From Candidatus Helarchaeota archaeon (GTDB taxonomy: Archaea; Asgardarchaeota; Lokiarchaeia; Helarchaeales; HEL-GB-A): a stretch of 27,046 bases of DNA. How positions within the stretch are numbered: position 1 is the first letter of the stretch; every line of letters begins with the position of its first letter. The notes beneath the pieces are model-generated. The model was not told the origin of the DNA. It saw only the letters and a program-made list of their open reading frames with translations, and searched no databases. Location of the stretch: positions 1 to 27,046 of the forward strand of contig JABXJT010000062.1 of the NCBI GenBank assembly GCA_013375455.1, written 5' to 3'. Below, in pieces: positions 16,592-23,504 of the stretch. The position numbers and the translations under genes were made by a program.

Positions 16592-17257
16592 TTAAATTAA
16601 GATGAGTCGATCAAGGAAATCATTTGCTACAATGAAGTCCCAGATTGGTTTCACAGCACCAATGACAAAAATGATATGAGCATCGCTCCCAATAGATATC
16701 TGAATTTTAGAATTTGAATGTAAAAGTTCTGCAATGCGTTGGAGTATTTCTTTAACTTTGGAGTGTGCAAGAAGTTTATCGACATTTAATTCAATAAAGA
16801 TGTTATTTTGAACAAGCTGCTCAATATTTTGTTCAATATCTTGTAAGGTTGGATGAGCCAGTCCAATAGGGAACGAAAACTTCTTTTTTAGTTTGATTGC
16901 TTCTGCGACAGGGTTGAAAGTTTTATACAGGGGCGTTTGGGCAGGAAAAGTTTCAATTAGAAGGAAATCAAGTTCTGCGAATTCAGGAGGATATTCGGCG
17001 GATTTGGAAAAATCACAAATTTCAAGACCTGTGAAGACTTTAACAGGTTCGTTCGGTGGGAGATTTCGGATTTCATCAATATATTCACGCAATGGACGGG
17101 GTTCAGACACGCTTGGTAAATACATGAATCGCCCAGAAATATCGCAATGATCGGTTATCGCTATTGCCGAAAGTTTCCGGCGCTCTGCAATTCTTAAAAT
17201 TTCTTCGGGGGTCTGATCGCCGTCTGAAAAGTAGGAATGGATGTGAAAATCAATCAT
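16592..17257 (-). CDS. PHP-domain metal-dependent phosphoesterase
   Basis: 221 residues, single PHP domain. Metal ligands are visible in HIHSYFSDG (His5, His7), AITDHCD (Asp36, His37), LEICDF (Glu), GLAHPT and GSDAH near residue 193. PHP enzymes hydrolyse phosphoesters, such as histidinol phosphate or nucleoside phosphates, with two or three metal ions; a stand-alone protein of this size may act on small phosphates or nucleotides. No signal peptide. The ATG at 17257 has only a weak ribosome site, and an AT-rich TATA-like element about 28 bases upstream suggests a leaderless transcript. It is divergent from the MFE-2-like SDR. Its last 42 codons recur as a decayed copy at 20639-20763. Confidence 0.86.
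   Translation of the reverse strand: MIDFHIHSYFSDGDQTPEEILRIAERRKLSAIAITDHCDISGRFMYLPSVSEPRPLREYIDEIRNLPPNEPVKVFTGLEICDFSKSAEYPPEFAELDFLLIETFPAQTPLYKTFNPVAEAIKLKKKFSFPIGLAHPTLQDIEQNIEQLVQNNIFIELNVDKLLAHSKVKEILQRIAELLHSNSKIQISIGSDAHIIFVIGAVKPIWDFIVANDFLDRLILI
16601..16725. repeat. Duplicated segment, copy A1 (PHP gene 3' end)
   Basis: These 125 bases align without a gap to 20639-20763, offset 4038, with about 30 mismatches by hand count (about 76% identity). The similarity ends abruptly at the right border, where the other copy jumps to the SDR 3' end. Confidence 0.85.
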
Positions 17258-17278
17258 GGTCTTCTAATACTCTTTTTC

Positions 17279-17290
17279 ATTAAATAAACG
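17279..17290 (-). promoter_or_regulatory. TATA-like element of the PHP gene
   Basis: On the minus strand GTTTATTTAATG is centred about 28 bases before the ATG at 17257. The spacing fits a leaderless or very short-leader transcript. The match is AT-rich and modest. Confidence 0.35.
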
Positions 17291-17356
17291 CATAATAGAA
17301 CTCTAAATCCTTTAATAAAATATCTATTTCTTTTTTTTCTGGAGTTCCCGTTTTTT

Positions 17357-17397
17357 GGATAATTTTATTTATCCTGAGTGCGAACCCTTTACGGGTT
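17357..17397. promoter_or_regulatory. Two adjacent inverted repeats in the divergent promoter
   Basis: GGATAA (17357-17362) and TTATCC (17369-17374) are separated by six bases. AACCC (17383-17387) and GGGTT (17393-17397) are separated by five. Both lie between the PHP start and the SDR TATA box, where regulator sites would be expected. They could also form hairpins in RNA. Confidence 0.4.
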
Positions 17398-17406
17398 AAA
17401 GCACCC

Positions 17407-17414
17407 TATAATTA
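17407..17414 (+). promoter_or_regulatory. TATA box of the MFE-2-like SDR gene
   Basis: TATAATTA lies about 50 bases before the ATG at 17464, just after the second inverted repeat. AT-rich surroundings make the exact position uncertain. Confidence 0.4.
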
Positions 17415-17463
17415 ATTATTCTGTTTAAGATTTTAAGAAAGGAAAATAAGAGATGTGAAAGAA

Positions 17464-18414
17464 ATGGGAATTCTAGATGGAAAAGTAGCCATAGTAACAG
17501 GAGCTGGTCGTGGTATTGGAAGAGAGGAAGCACTTCTTTTAGCTAAAGAAGGGGCTGCAGTTGTTGTCAATGATTTGGGCGCGAGCTATGATGGTACTGG
17601 GAAGCCTACTAAGGTAGCTGATGAAGTCGTTGAGGAAATTAAGAAGGCAGGAGGCAAAGCTGTCGCTAATTATGATTCAGTCACTGATTTTAACAACGCC
17701 AAAAAAATGGTAGATCAAGCAATTGAGGCATTTGGCCATCTTAATATCTTAATCAACAACGCCGGGATCCTTCGTGATCGAATGGTCTTTAACATGACAG
17801 AAGAAGAATTCGATGCTGTAATGAACGTTCACGTGAAAGGGACGTGGAATATGACGCGTCACGCCTGTGCCTATTGGAGACAACAGAGAAAAGCTGGAAA
17901 AGATAATAAAGAATTACCAGCAGCTATTGTAAATACCACGAGCGATGCGGGACTATTGGGCAACGCAGGGCAAAGTAACTATGGAACTGCCAAAGCTGCA
18001 ATTGCGGGGTTGACCGTCATCACTGCACTAGACATGAGAAAGTATAAAGTACGTTGCAATGCTATTGCACCCCAAGCACGAACGCGTTTAACAACTGACG
18101 CAACGCCCTCTACAAAAGGTATCATGGAATCAACTATGGGAAAACCCTTTGATGCCCTTAATCCGGTTCACATCGCCCCATTCGTTATATTCTTGGTAAG
18201 TGATGCAGGACGAAGAATTAACGGACAAGTATTTCGAGTTGTTGGCAATGCTATTGGATTTCTGAAAGGATGGAGTACAGTTGATGCCCTTACAAAAGGA
18301 AAGGAAGGCTGGACAGTAGCCGAACTCGTCGAAAAAGCAGAGGAAATAAGAAAGAAGATTCCGAAAAAAGAAACAATCCAAGATGCCATGGGAATGCTGG
18401 ACCTTAAATTATAA
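17464..18414 (+). CDS. (3R)-hydroxyacyl-CoA dehydrogenase-like SDR (MFE-2/HSD17B4 N-terminal type)
   Basis: 316 residues from ATG at 17464; GTG at 17455 is an alternative. Motifs: TGAGRGIG, then VVNDLGASYDGTGK and KAVANYDSV, which mark the SDR domain of peroxisomal multifunctional enzyme type 2, then NNAG, TTSDAG with Ser, and YGTAK. Members oxidise (3R)-hydroxyacyl-CoA to the 3-keto form with NAD. Here the domain stands alone, without the hydratase or SCP2 domains found in animal MFE-2. A C-terminal tail of about 50 residues (KGKEGWTVAELVEKAEEI, then QDAMGMLDLKL) may be for oligomers. The tail and all the flank up to the next promoter recur at 20766-20924. Strong family call. Confidence 0.88.
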   Translation: MGILDGKVAIVTGAGRGIGREEALLLAKEGAAVVVNDLGASYDGTGKPTKVADEVVEEIKKAGGKAVANYDSVTDFNNAKKMVDQAIEAFGHLNILINNAGILRDRMVFNMTEEEFDAVMNVHVKGTWNMTRHACAYWRQQRKAGKDNKELPAAIVNTTSDAGLLGNAGQSNYGTAKAAIAGLTVITALDMRKYKVRCNAIAPQARTRLTTDATPSTKGIMESTMGKPFDALNPVHIAPFVIFLVSDAGRRINGQVFRVVGNAIGFLKGWSTVDALTKGKEGWTVAELVEKAEEIRKKIPKKETIQDAMGMLDLKL

Positions 18415-18422
18415 TACTTCCC

Positions 18423-18436
18423 TTTTTTTATTTTTT
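18423..18436 (+). terminator. Oligo-T terminator after the SDR gene
   Basis: Seven T, A, six T start nine bases after the stop at 18414. The element is conserved in the second copy at 20813-20825. Confidence 0.6.
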
Positions 18437-18476
18437 CGCGAAAGTAACCTCAATTATGCAATTTTTATTTAATAAG

Positions 18477-18486
18477 TTTATAATTA
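18477..18486 (+). promoter_or_regulatory. TATA box, copy A, now upstream of the radical SAM gene
   Basis: TTTATAATTA lies within a stretch identical to the promoter of the amidohydrolase at 20866-20875. Here it is followed by GAGGT and an orphan ATGAAA with a stop after seven codons, then by the radical SAM start at 18701. It may still drive that gene with a leader of about 200 bases. Confidence 0.5.
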
Positions 18487-18700
18487 GATTTTGACGTGTT
18501 TTGCAAATTATAAAAACCGCGAGGTAAATCCAATGAAACTTTTCGAGTTTATATAGCTTGGCTAATATTATTTTCTATAACAAGTGAGAAAATAAAAAAT
18601 CCTATTTGTGAAGTAAAAGTTAATTCCAAAGAGGACATCTCTCCCGTGAATCTGAAAAATAAGATTTCATTTAGCTGTAACTTAATGGAGTACAATCAAT

Positions 18701-20629
18701 ATGAACCCTCTCTATTCTGGACCCTCCGTCCGAGTGCTCTTAGTCAAGCCATCTGGCTCCTCTGGACTAGCATTTGCTCTAAACCCAATTCCCCTAGGAC
18801 TCGAATCGATCGCAGCCAATATTCGCGATTTGGTTGATGACATTCTAATTTATGATCAATTTATGGAGATAGAACCCCTTCAAAGTGTGATCTCGTGGTT
18901 CAAACCTGATCTTGTAGGATTTTCCATGAGTGCCACGGAACATAATACTGGCGGTGAGATGATGCGAGTTGTAAAGAAATTCGACCCGAAAATTCCCATC
19001 ATCGCAGGAGGCTTCCATCCAACTGGAGCACCTGAACTCGTGCTCAATGATCTTGTATGTGATGTGGTCTGTCGAGGGGAAGGCGAGATGATCTTCCGGG
19101 AGTTCGTCCGAGGCGATGCTTGGGAGGGGATTGAGGGTTTAAGTTACAAAATTCCAAATAACGGCGGAGAAATTGTTCATAATCCAGATCGTCCATTCCT
19201 GAAAGGGTCTGAGCTTGATGCATTACCATTCCCTGCTCGAGACCTCCGAAAACGCCGAGGATATGAGTATAAAAATGTCCTCCTCTTGAATCGAGAGTAT
19301 GATCTGATGGAATTTGGGCGAGGCTGTTATGGTAAATGCACTTTTTGTTGTGAACCTTATTTTTCAAAAGGTCAACAGCGCTATCGTTCACCAGCACGAA
19401 CGATGGCAGAGATTAGAGAGATTTGGAAATTACACAGAGGTAAACCTTTACGGATTCTTATCTCGGACCCCAATATCTTAGTCAACAGTAAGAAAGTAGA
19501 TGGTCTGTGTGACCTTCTTTTAGAGGCTGATTTAGATATAACATTCCAAGTTATGAGTCGGACTGAGTTGGTCGTAAAACATCCTAAAATTGTCGAGAAG
19601 ATGGTCCGAGCTGGGATGATCTCGTGGGAACTCGGTATTGAATCACCAACTCAAGATGATTTAGATATAACTTTGAAACATATTCCCCTCAGTGTCCAGA
19701 CTAAAGCCGTTTCCATCCTGCGTAAATTAGGAGGGGAAACATTGGGAACCTATGTGATCGGATTACCGAATCATACCAAAAAGTTCATTAAAACTTTTCC
19801 AGATCATGCACGAGAGATTGGATTATCCGCCTCTGCATTCGGTATTGCAACACCTTTCCCTGGAACTGGATTTTGGGACGAACTCTCATCTGACAACCTA
19901 GTTATTGAACAGAACTGGGCGAAGTTTGACGAGAATCACAGTGTTTTTAGCCATCCAACCCTCTCTCATAAAGAGATTGAAAGTCTACGGGACTGGTGTA
20001 TGGCGCAATTTTGGAATTTAGACACTATTTTAGAACAAATTCGCCTTGACGAGATTCGTGTTGGTAAGTTCAGATCTCCCTACAAGGCTAAAATTCGAGA
20101 TTTCATCACAATGGTTTCAAGAAAGCTGATGTTTGCAGTAGATGCTGGATCAGAATTAGCAGAAAAGGGACATGGGCATGCTTCAAGCAACCTCTACGAG
20201 TCTATAAAATTCGTTTTCGATGCTTGGGCAAATCCCCGTCTTGAACAATACTTTCAAGAACATCCAATGCATGAAATTATTGATATGCGTCAATTTGGAA
20301 AATTATTTAGGGGAAAACGCCTTCAAATCGTCATCGAAGACATCCAACAAAAAAAGTGTCTATTCGCAATGTTGATTACCATAAGTCGAAATGGAATCGA
20401 CTCCATTAAAACCTCTAAAAAGCCTTCTCTCGATTATGATTTCTTGCTACGGGCAGATTTGAAAAATCTCTACGCTGATGAACGATCCCCAATGGGTATG
20501 TTAAAAACCCTCTTGCAATTTATCTCGCGTGGGGACCTCAGAGTTACGGGAATGCGAACCTTCTTTAAGCTGGTATTATTTGGACTGAAAGAAGCTTTGT
20601 CGATCCGATTAAATGGCGGGAAAATCTAA
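18701..20629 (+). CDS. B12-binding-type radical SAM protein with SCP2-like C-terminal domain
   Basis: 642 residues. Residues about 10-140 have the Rossmann-like pattern of a B12-binding domain (GGFHPTGAPE, CRGEGE), but the DxHxxG motif is not seen, so cobalamin may bind base-on or not at all. The radical SAM cluster motif is C209-x3-C213-x2-C216 in GRGCYGKCTFC. The TIM-barrel part runs to about 430 (ELGIESPTQDDLD, TYVIGLPNHT). The last 110 residues look like an SCP2 sterol-carrier fold (DYDFLLRADLKNLYAD, GDLRVTG), which binds lipids or acyl-CoA. The overall type is BchE/hopanoid-modifying-like. GGAG ten bases upstream supports ATG 18701. It sits between two copies of a duplicated flank. Core domains are confident; the SCP2 call is moderate. 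Confidence 0.85.
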   Translation: MNPLYSGPSVRVLLVKPSGSSGLAFALNPIPLGLESIAANIRDLVDDILIYDQFMEIEPLQSVISWFKPDLVGFSMSATEHNTGGEMMRVVKKFDPKIPIIAGGFHPTGAPELVLNDLVCDVVCRGEGEMIFREFVRGDAWEGIEGLSYKIPNNGGEIVHNPDRPFLKGSELDALPFPARDLRKRRGYEYKNVLLLNREYDLMEFGRGCYGKCTFCCEPYFSKGQQRYRSPARTMAEIREIWKLHRGKPLRILISDPNILVNSKKVDGLCDLLLEADLDITFQVMSRTELVVKHPKIVEKMVRAGMISWELGIESPTQDDLDITLKHIPLSVQTKAVSILRKLGGETLGTYVIGLPNHTKKFIKTFPDHAREIGLSASAFGIATPFPGTGFWDELSSDNLVIEQNWAKFDENHSVFSHPTLSHKEIESLRDWCMAQFWNLDTILEQIRLDEIRVGKFRSPYKAKIRDFITMVSRKLMFAVDAGSELAEKGHGHASSNLYESIKFVFDAWANPRLEQYFQEHPMHEIIDMRQFGKLFRGKRLQIVIEDIQQKKCLFAMLITISRNGIDSIKTSKKPSLDYDFLLRADLKNLYADERSPMGMLKTLLQFISRGDLRVTGMRTFFKLVLFGLKEALSIRLNGGKI

Positions 20630-20630
20630 A

Positions 20631-20765
20631 TAGATTAGAATGAGCCTTTTAAGAAAATCATTGGCTACCATGAACTCCCAAATGGGCTTCATTGCACCTA
20701 TGAGAAATATAATGTGGGCATCGCGCCCAATAGAAAGTTGAACCTTCGAGGTCGAATGTAAAATT
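20631..20765 (-). pseudogene. Decayed 3' end of a second PHP gene
   Basis: On the minus strand the translation (SIGRDAHIIFLIGAM, then KPIWEFMVANDFL) matches the C-terminal 43 residues of the PHP protein at 16592 with about ten, mostly conservative, changes. The original stop codon is lost, and the upstream part of the gene, including the HxH metal site, is absent. It joins an SDR remnant at about 20764. The conservative changes suggest that this copy was still under selection after duplication and was truncated later. Confidence 0.82.
20639..20763. repeat. Duplicated segment, copy B1 (PHP gene 3' end)
   Basis: This is the partner of 16601-16725 (offset 4038, about 76% identity, no gaps). It begins about ten bases after the radical SAM stop codon. 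Confidence 0.85.
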
Positions 20766-20804
20766 ATCCAAGATGCTCTTGGGATGGTGGACATCAAATT
20801 ATAA
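20766..20804 (+). pseudogene. Decayed last 13 codons of a second MFE-2-like SDR gene
   Basis: The frame reads IQDALGMVDIKL and stop, against IQDAMGMLDLKL and stop in the intact gene at 18376-18414. The three changes (Met/Leu, Leu/Val, Leu/Ile) are conservative. Everything upstream of this point in the gene is missing, including the cofactor site, so it is a scar and not expressed as an enzyme. Confidence 0.82.
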
Positions 20805-20812
20805 TACTTCCC

Positions 20813-20825
20813 TTTTTTATTTTTT
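20813..20825 (+). terminator. Oligo-T terminator, copy B
   Basis: Six T, A, six T. It is the copy of the terminator at 18423-18436 and may now end radical SAM transcripts, since it lies about 185 bases after that gene's stop. Confidence 0.5.
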
Positions 20826-20865
20826 CTTGAAAGTATCCTCAACTACGCAATTTTTATTTAATAAG

Positions 20866-20875
20866 TTTATAATTA
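20866..20875 (+). promoter_or_regulatory. TATA box of the amidohydrolase
   Basis: TTTATAATTA lies 47-56 bases before the ATG at 20922, and GAGGT at 20910-20914 is the ribosome site seven bases before the start. Both are shared with copy A, which supports their function. Confidence 0.6.
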
Positions 20876-20921
20876 GATTTTGACGTGTTTTACAAATTAT
20901 TAAAATATTGAGGTATAATGC

Positions 20922-22559
20922 ATGAAAATACTAATCAAGAACGGGCAAATTATCGATGGAACGGGATCACCTGGATATAAAGCTGACGTTTTAATAAATG
21001 GGGATAGAATAGAGAGAATAAATGAAGAAATATCTGTCGAGGATGCGGAGATTATAGATGCTTCGGGGAAAATTGTAACGCCAGGATTTATCGATATTCA
21101 TAATCACGCGGATTTCAATATTTATGATGTAAATAGGGCAGAATCTTTTGTAATGCAAGGGATGACGACTCTATTAGTTGGACTATGCGGTACGGGAATA
21201 GCTCCTGCTAACAAAGTTGTAGAAGAGTATTATGCGGATTTTGGCAAAAAGGCATTCTCCATCGAACCTAAATTATATCCCAAATTGGAAGATTGCTTGG
21301 TGGATCTCAAAAAAAAGGGAGTTTCTCTTAATTTAGCGTTTCTAGTACCCCAAGGAAATGTCAGAGGCTGTGTTATGGGATTGGATATGCGCCCTGCAAC
21401 AGATGATGAGTTAGAAAAAATGAAGGATCTCGTTAGAAATGGTATGGAAGCTGGGGCCTTCGGATTATCCACTGGGCTAGTATATCCGCCTGGATCAGCA
21501 ACGCCAATAGAAGAATTGATTGAACTCTCTAAAGTGGTTGCTGAATATGATGGGATTTATGACAGCCACATGCGAAATGAAGGAGCTAAAGTCTTAGATG
21601 TTGGCATGGCTGAGGTAATCCGCATTGCCCGAGAAGCTAAAGTTAAAGCACATATCTCGCATTGGAGTGTTATTAGTCGATATAAGATTGAAAATTTGAC
21701 GGCAAATGCTATAAAAATGTTTCGGGATGCGTTAGATGAAGGGCTTAAAATGACTGCGGATGTCGTTCCATATGATGATGGCGTTACCTCACTCCCCTTT
21801 GTTATTTTAGAATCGTGGGTCTTTGAGAATTTTGCAGAGAATTTAACGAAGCCTGAAACGAGAAAACGGATAAAGGACGAAATATTTCAGCGTATCTTTG
21901 CGATATTCTTAGCGGGGGCGCCTTGGTACCTGAAATTGATTCCCAAATTCATCATCAAAAGACTTATGCCCCCGGTTATTGCAAAGCAGGTCGTGCTTCT
22001 CCACACCACCAGCGGTGAATTTAACGGAAAAACGCTTTACGAGGCTTTAAAAATCCGGTACCCGGATAGTAAAATGCTAGATGCGTTGCTAGACTTCATG
22101 CGAGATGAAGAAGGGGGCATCGTGATCAGAATTCAGTTTAAGGATGAAGAGAGGAGCGTGATTCCGCTCCTCAAGCAACCATTTGCGTGCGTAAGTTCTG
22201 ATGCGGTTTTTATTCCAAGGGCCAATAACCACCCGCGTACTTTTAGCGCCTTTCCCCGCGTAATAGAACGGATTGTTCGGGAGAAAAATTGGATGAGCTT
22301 GGAAGAAGCCGTTAAAAAAATCACTTCCTTACCTGCTACAATTCTCGGTATACCTGATCGAGGGGTCCTTAAAGAAGGAAAAGCAGCCGATATTGTTGTT
22401 TTTGACTATGATAAAATTCGAGAAATGGCGACCTTTGCCAATGGAAACCAACATCCCGAGGGTATCGATTACGTTATTGTGAATGGAAAGATAACGGTAG
22501 AGAAAGGCGAGCACTTGGGTGTCTTGGGTGGTCAAATTCTAAAGCATGAGTCTAATTAA
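20922..22559 (+). CDS. Amidohydrolase, N-acyl-D-amino-acid deacylase (D-aminoacylase) type
   Basis: 545 residues. The N-terminal composite strand region (IKNGQIIDGTG, then VTPGFIDIHNHAD) holds the metal-binding H60-x-H62 and Asp64 of the amidohydrolase superfamily. GLCGTGIAP, NLAFLVPQGNVRG, GAFGLSTGLVYPPG, DSHMRNEG, AHISHW and SSDAVFIP follow in the order typical of D-aminoacylases, with KEGKAADIVVFDYDKI at the end. These zinc enzymes remove the acyl group from N-acyl-D-amino acids; dihydropyrimidinase-like activities are possible. It is slightly longer than the usual 480-500 residues because of an insert around 300-345. Cytosolic. The duplication shows that its ancestral left neighbour was the MFE-2-like SDR. 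Confidence 0.87.
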   Translation: MKILIKNGQIIDGTGSPGYKADVLINGDRIERINEEISVEDAEIIDASGKIVTPGFIDIHNHADFNIYDVNRAESFVMQGMTTLLVGLCGTGIAPANKVVEEYYADFGKKAFSIEPKLYPKLEDCLVDLKKKGVSLNLAFLVPQGNVRGCVMGLDMRPATDDELEKMKDLVRNGMEAGAFGLSTGLVYPPGSATPIEELIELSKVVAEYDGIYDSHMRNEGAKVLDVGMAEVIRIAREAKVKAHISHWSVISRYKIENLTANAIKMFRDALDEGLKMTADVVPYDDGVTSLPFVILESWVFENFAENLTKPETRKRIKDEIFQRIFAIFLAGAPWYLKLIPKFIIKRLMPPVIAKQVVLLHTTSGEFNGKTLYEALKIRYPDSKMLDALLDFMRDEEGGIVIRIQFKDEERSVIPLLKQPFACVSSDAVFIPRANNHPRTFSAFPRVIERIVREKNWMSLEEAVKKITSLPATILGIPDRGVLKEGKAADIVVFDYDKIREMATFANGNQHPEGIDYVIVNGKITVEKGEHLGVLGGQILKHESN

Positions 22560-22640
22560 ATTTTTTGGATTAATGGGTAATTATAGAAATAGTGCCTATT
22601 CAACCTGAGTTTAAAAAAAATCTAGCATTTATTTATTTAG

Positions 22641-22650
22641 TATAAAATTA
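22641..22650 (+). promoter_or_regulatory. TATA box of the FabG-like SDR gene
   Basis: TATAAAATTA lies 48 bases before the ATG at 22698. With the preceding AG it is identical to the box at 14834-14845 in front of the other SDR pair. Confidence 0.5.
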
Positions 22651-22697
22651 ATTTAAAAATAACCACTAGTATCTACACAGAATATTGGTGTGAACTA

Positions 22698-23486
22698 ATG
22701 AGCAATTCAGGAACACGGTTACTAGGAAAAAACATTTTAATTACTGGGGCGGGCAGCGGAATTGGAAAGGCGATTGCGCTGCTTTTTGCGCAGCATGGGG
22801 CCAATTTAGCCCTCGTTGATATTAATGAAGATAACGTTAAAGCTGTTACGAAAGAAACCGAAAAATTTGGGCAAAAAGTGGCATGTTTTACTGCAGATAT
22901 TTCAGAAAAAGAGCAAGTGAAGCAAATGGTAAGGGATGTTCTCTCCACGTTTGAGGAAATAGACGTCCTGGTGAATAATGCTGGAATCGGTGCAACTTTT
23001 ACGAGTGTAATCCATATCTCGGAGAAACAGTGGGATCGAATAATAAAAATTAACCTCAAGAGCGTCTTTCTCGTGACAAAATATGTCGCTCAACGGATGA
23101 TTAAGAATAAAGTTCCGAAAAATCAACTTAGAGGGAAAATCATAAATATGTCTTCGATGCGAGGGAAAAGCGGCCGCTCGGGATTTGGAGCTTATGGCGC
23201 AGCAAAGGCAGGGATAGTCAATCTTACTCAAACATTGGCAATAGAACTGGGTCCAAAACGGATCACGGTTAATGCTATCTGCCCTGGACTCATTCATACA
23301 CCGATGTATGGACCCATTTCAATCGAGAATCTCGCAGGCAGTAGTCTCCCAACCTGTCTTGAGAAATTTAAACCGGTGGGATTCCCTGAAGACGTGGCAA
23401 AGGTGGCATTGTTTCTCGCCTCCAGTGATAGCGATTTCACGACCGGGCAGAGCATTCCAGTCGCGGGTGGTCAGGGATTTGTTTAG
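22698..23486 (+). CDS. FabG-like short-chain dehydrogenase/reductase
   Basis: 262 residues with all classical SDR elements: TGAGSGIG, the acidic DIN after strand 2 (NAD preference), a conserved ADIS, NNAG, MSSMRG with Ser, YGAAK, and a C-terminal VAGGQGFV. Likely reduces or oxidises a 3-oxo/3-hydroxyacyl or diol/ketone substrate. A basic insert (KNKVPKNQLRG) lies before the Ser strand. GGTG seven bases before the ATG supports the start. It has its own TATA box and lies 138 bases after the amidohydrolase, so it is a separate unit. The membrane TPR gene follows within about 20 bases and is probably co-transcribed. Confidence 0.88.
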   Translation: MSNSGTRLLGKNILITGAGSGIGKAIALLFAQHGANLALVDINEDNVKAVTKETEKFGQKVACFTADISEKEQVKQMVRDVLSTFEEIDVLVNNAGIGATFTSVIHISEKQWDRIIKINLKSVFLVTKYVAQRMIKNKVPKNQLRGKIINMSSMRGKSGRSGFGAYGAAKAGIVNLTQTLAIELGPKRITVNAICPGLIHTPMYGPISIENLAGSSLPTCLEKFKPVGFPEDVAKVALFLASSDSDFTTGQSIPVAGGQGFV

Positions 23487-23504
23487 TCCTAATAGTGGAG
23501 CATG

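Larger units (their letters stand above)
18376..18535. repeat. Duplicated segment, copy A2 (SDR tail, terminator, promoter, start codon)
   Basis: About 160 bases align with 20766-20924 with one single-base gap and about 24 differences (about 85% identity), including a 40-base stretch of complete identity around the TATA box. It ends at ATGAAA (18533), where the other copy begins the amidohydrolase. Here the frame stops after seven codons. Confidence 0.9.
20766..20924. repeat. Duplicated segment, copy B2 (SDR tail, terminator, promoter, start codon)
   Basis: This is the partner of 18376-18535, about 85% identical. In this copy the ATGAAA at its right end opens the functional amidohydrolase, so the duplicated unit once reached into that gene. 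Confidence 0.9.

Noticed and set aside
18533..18556. Seven-codon frame MKLFEFI as a true leader-peptide gene
   Set aside because: It arises from the duplicated start region of the amidohydrolase and has no feature of its own; it is treated as a scar.
18731..18900. Classical DxHxxG cobalamin-binding motif in the radical SAM protein
   Set aside because: The expected place reads IYDQFMEIEP with no His, so base-off/His-on cobalamin binding is not claimed.
16592..20924. Transposon or insertion-sequence origin of the repeated segments
   Set aside because: There are no inverted ends, no transposase and no short target-site repeats. The repeated parts are pieces of ordinary genes in collinear order.
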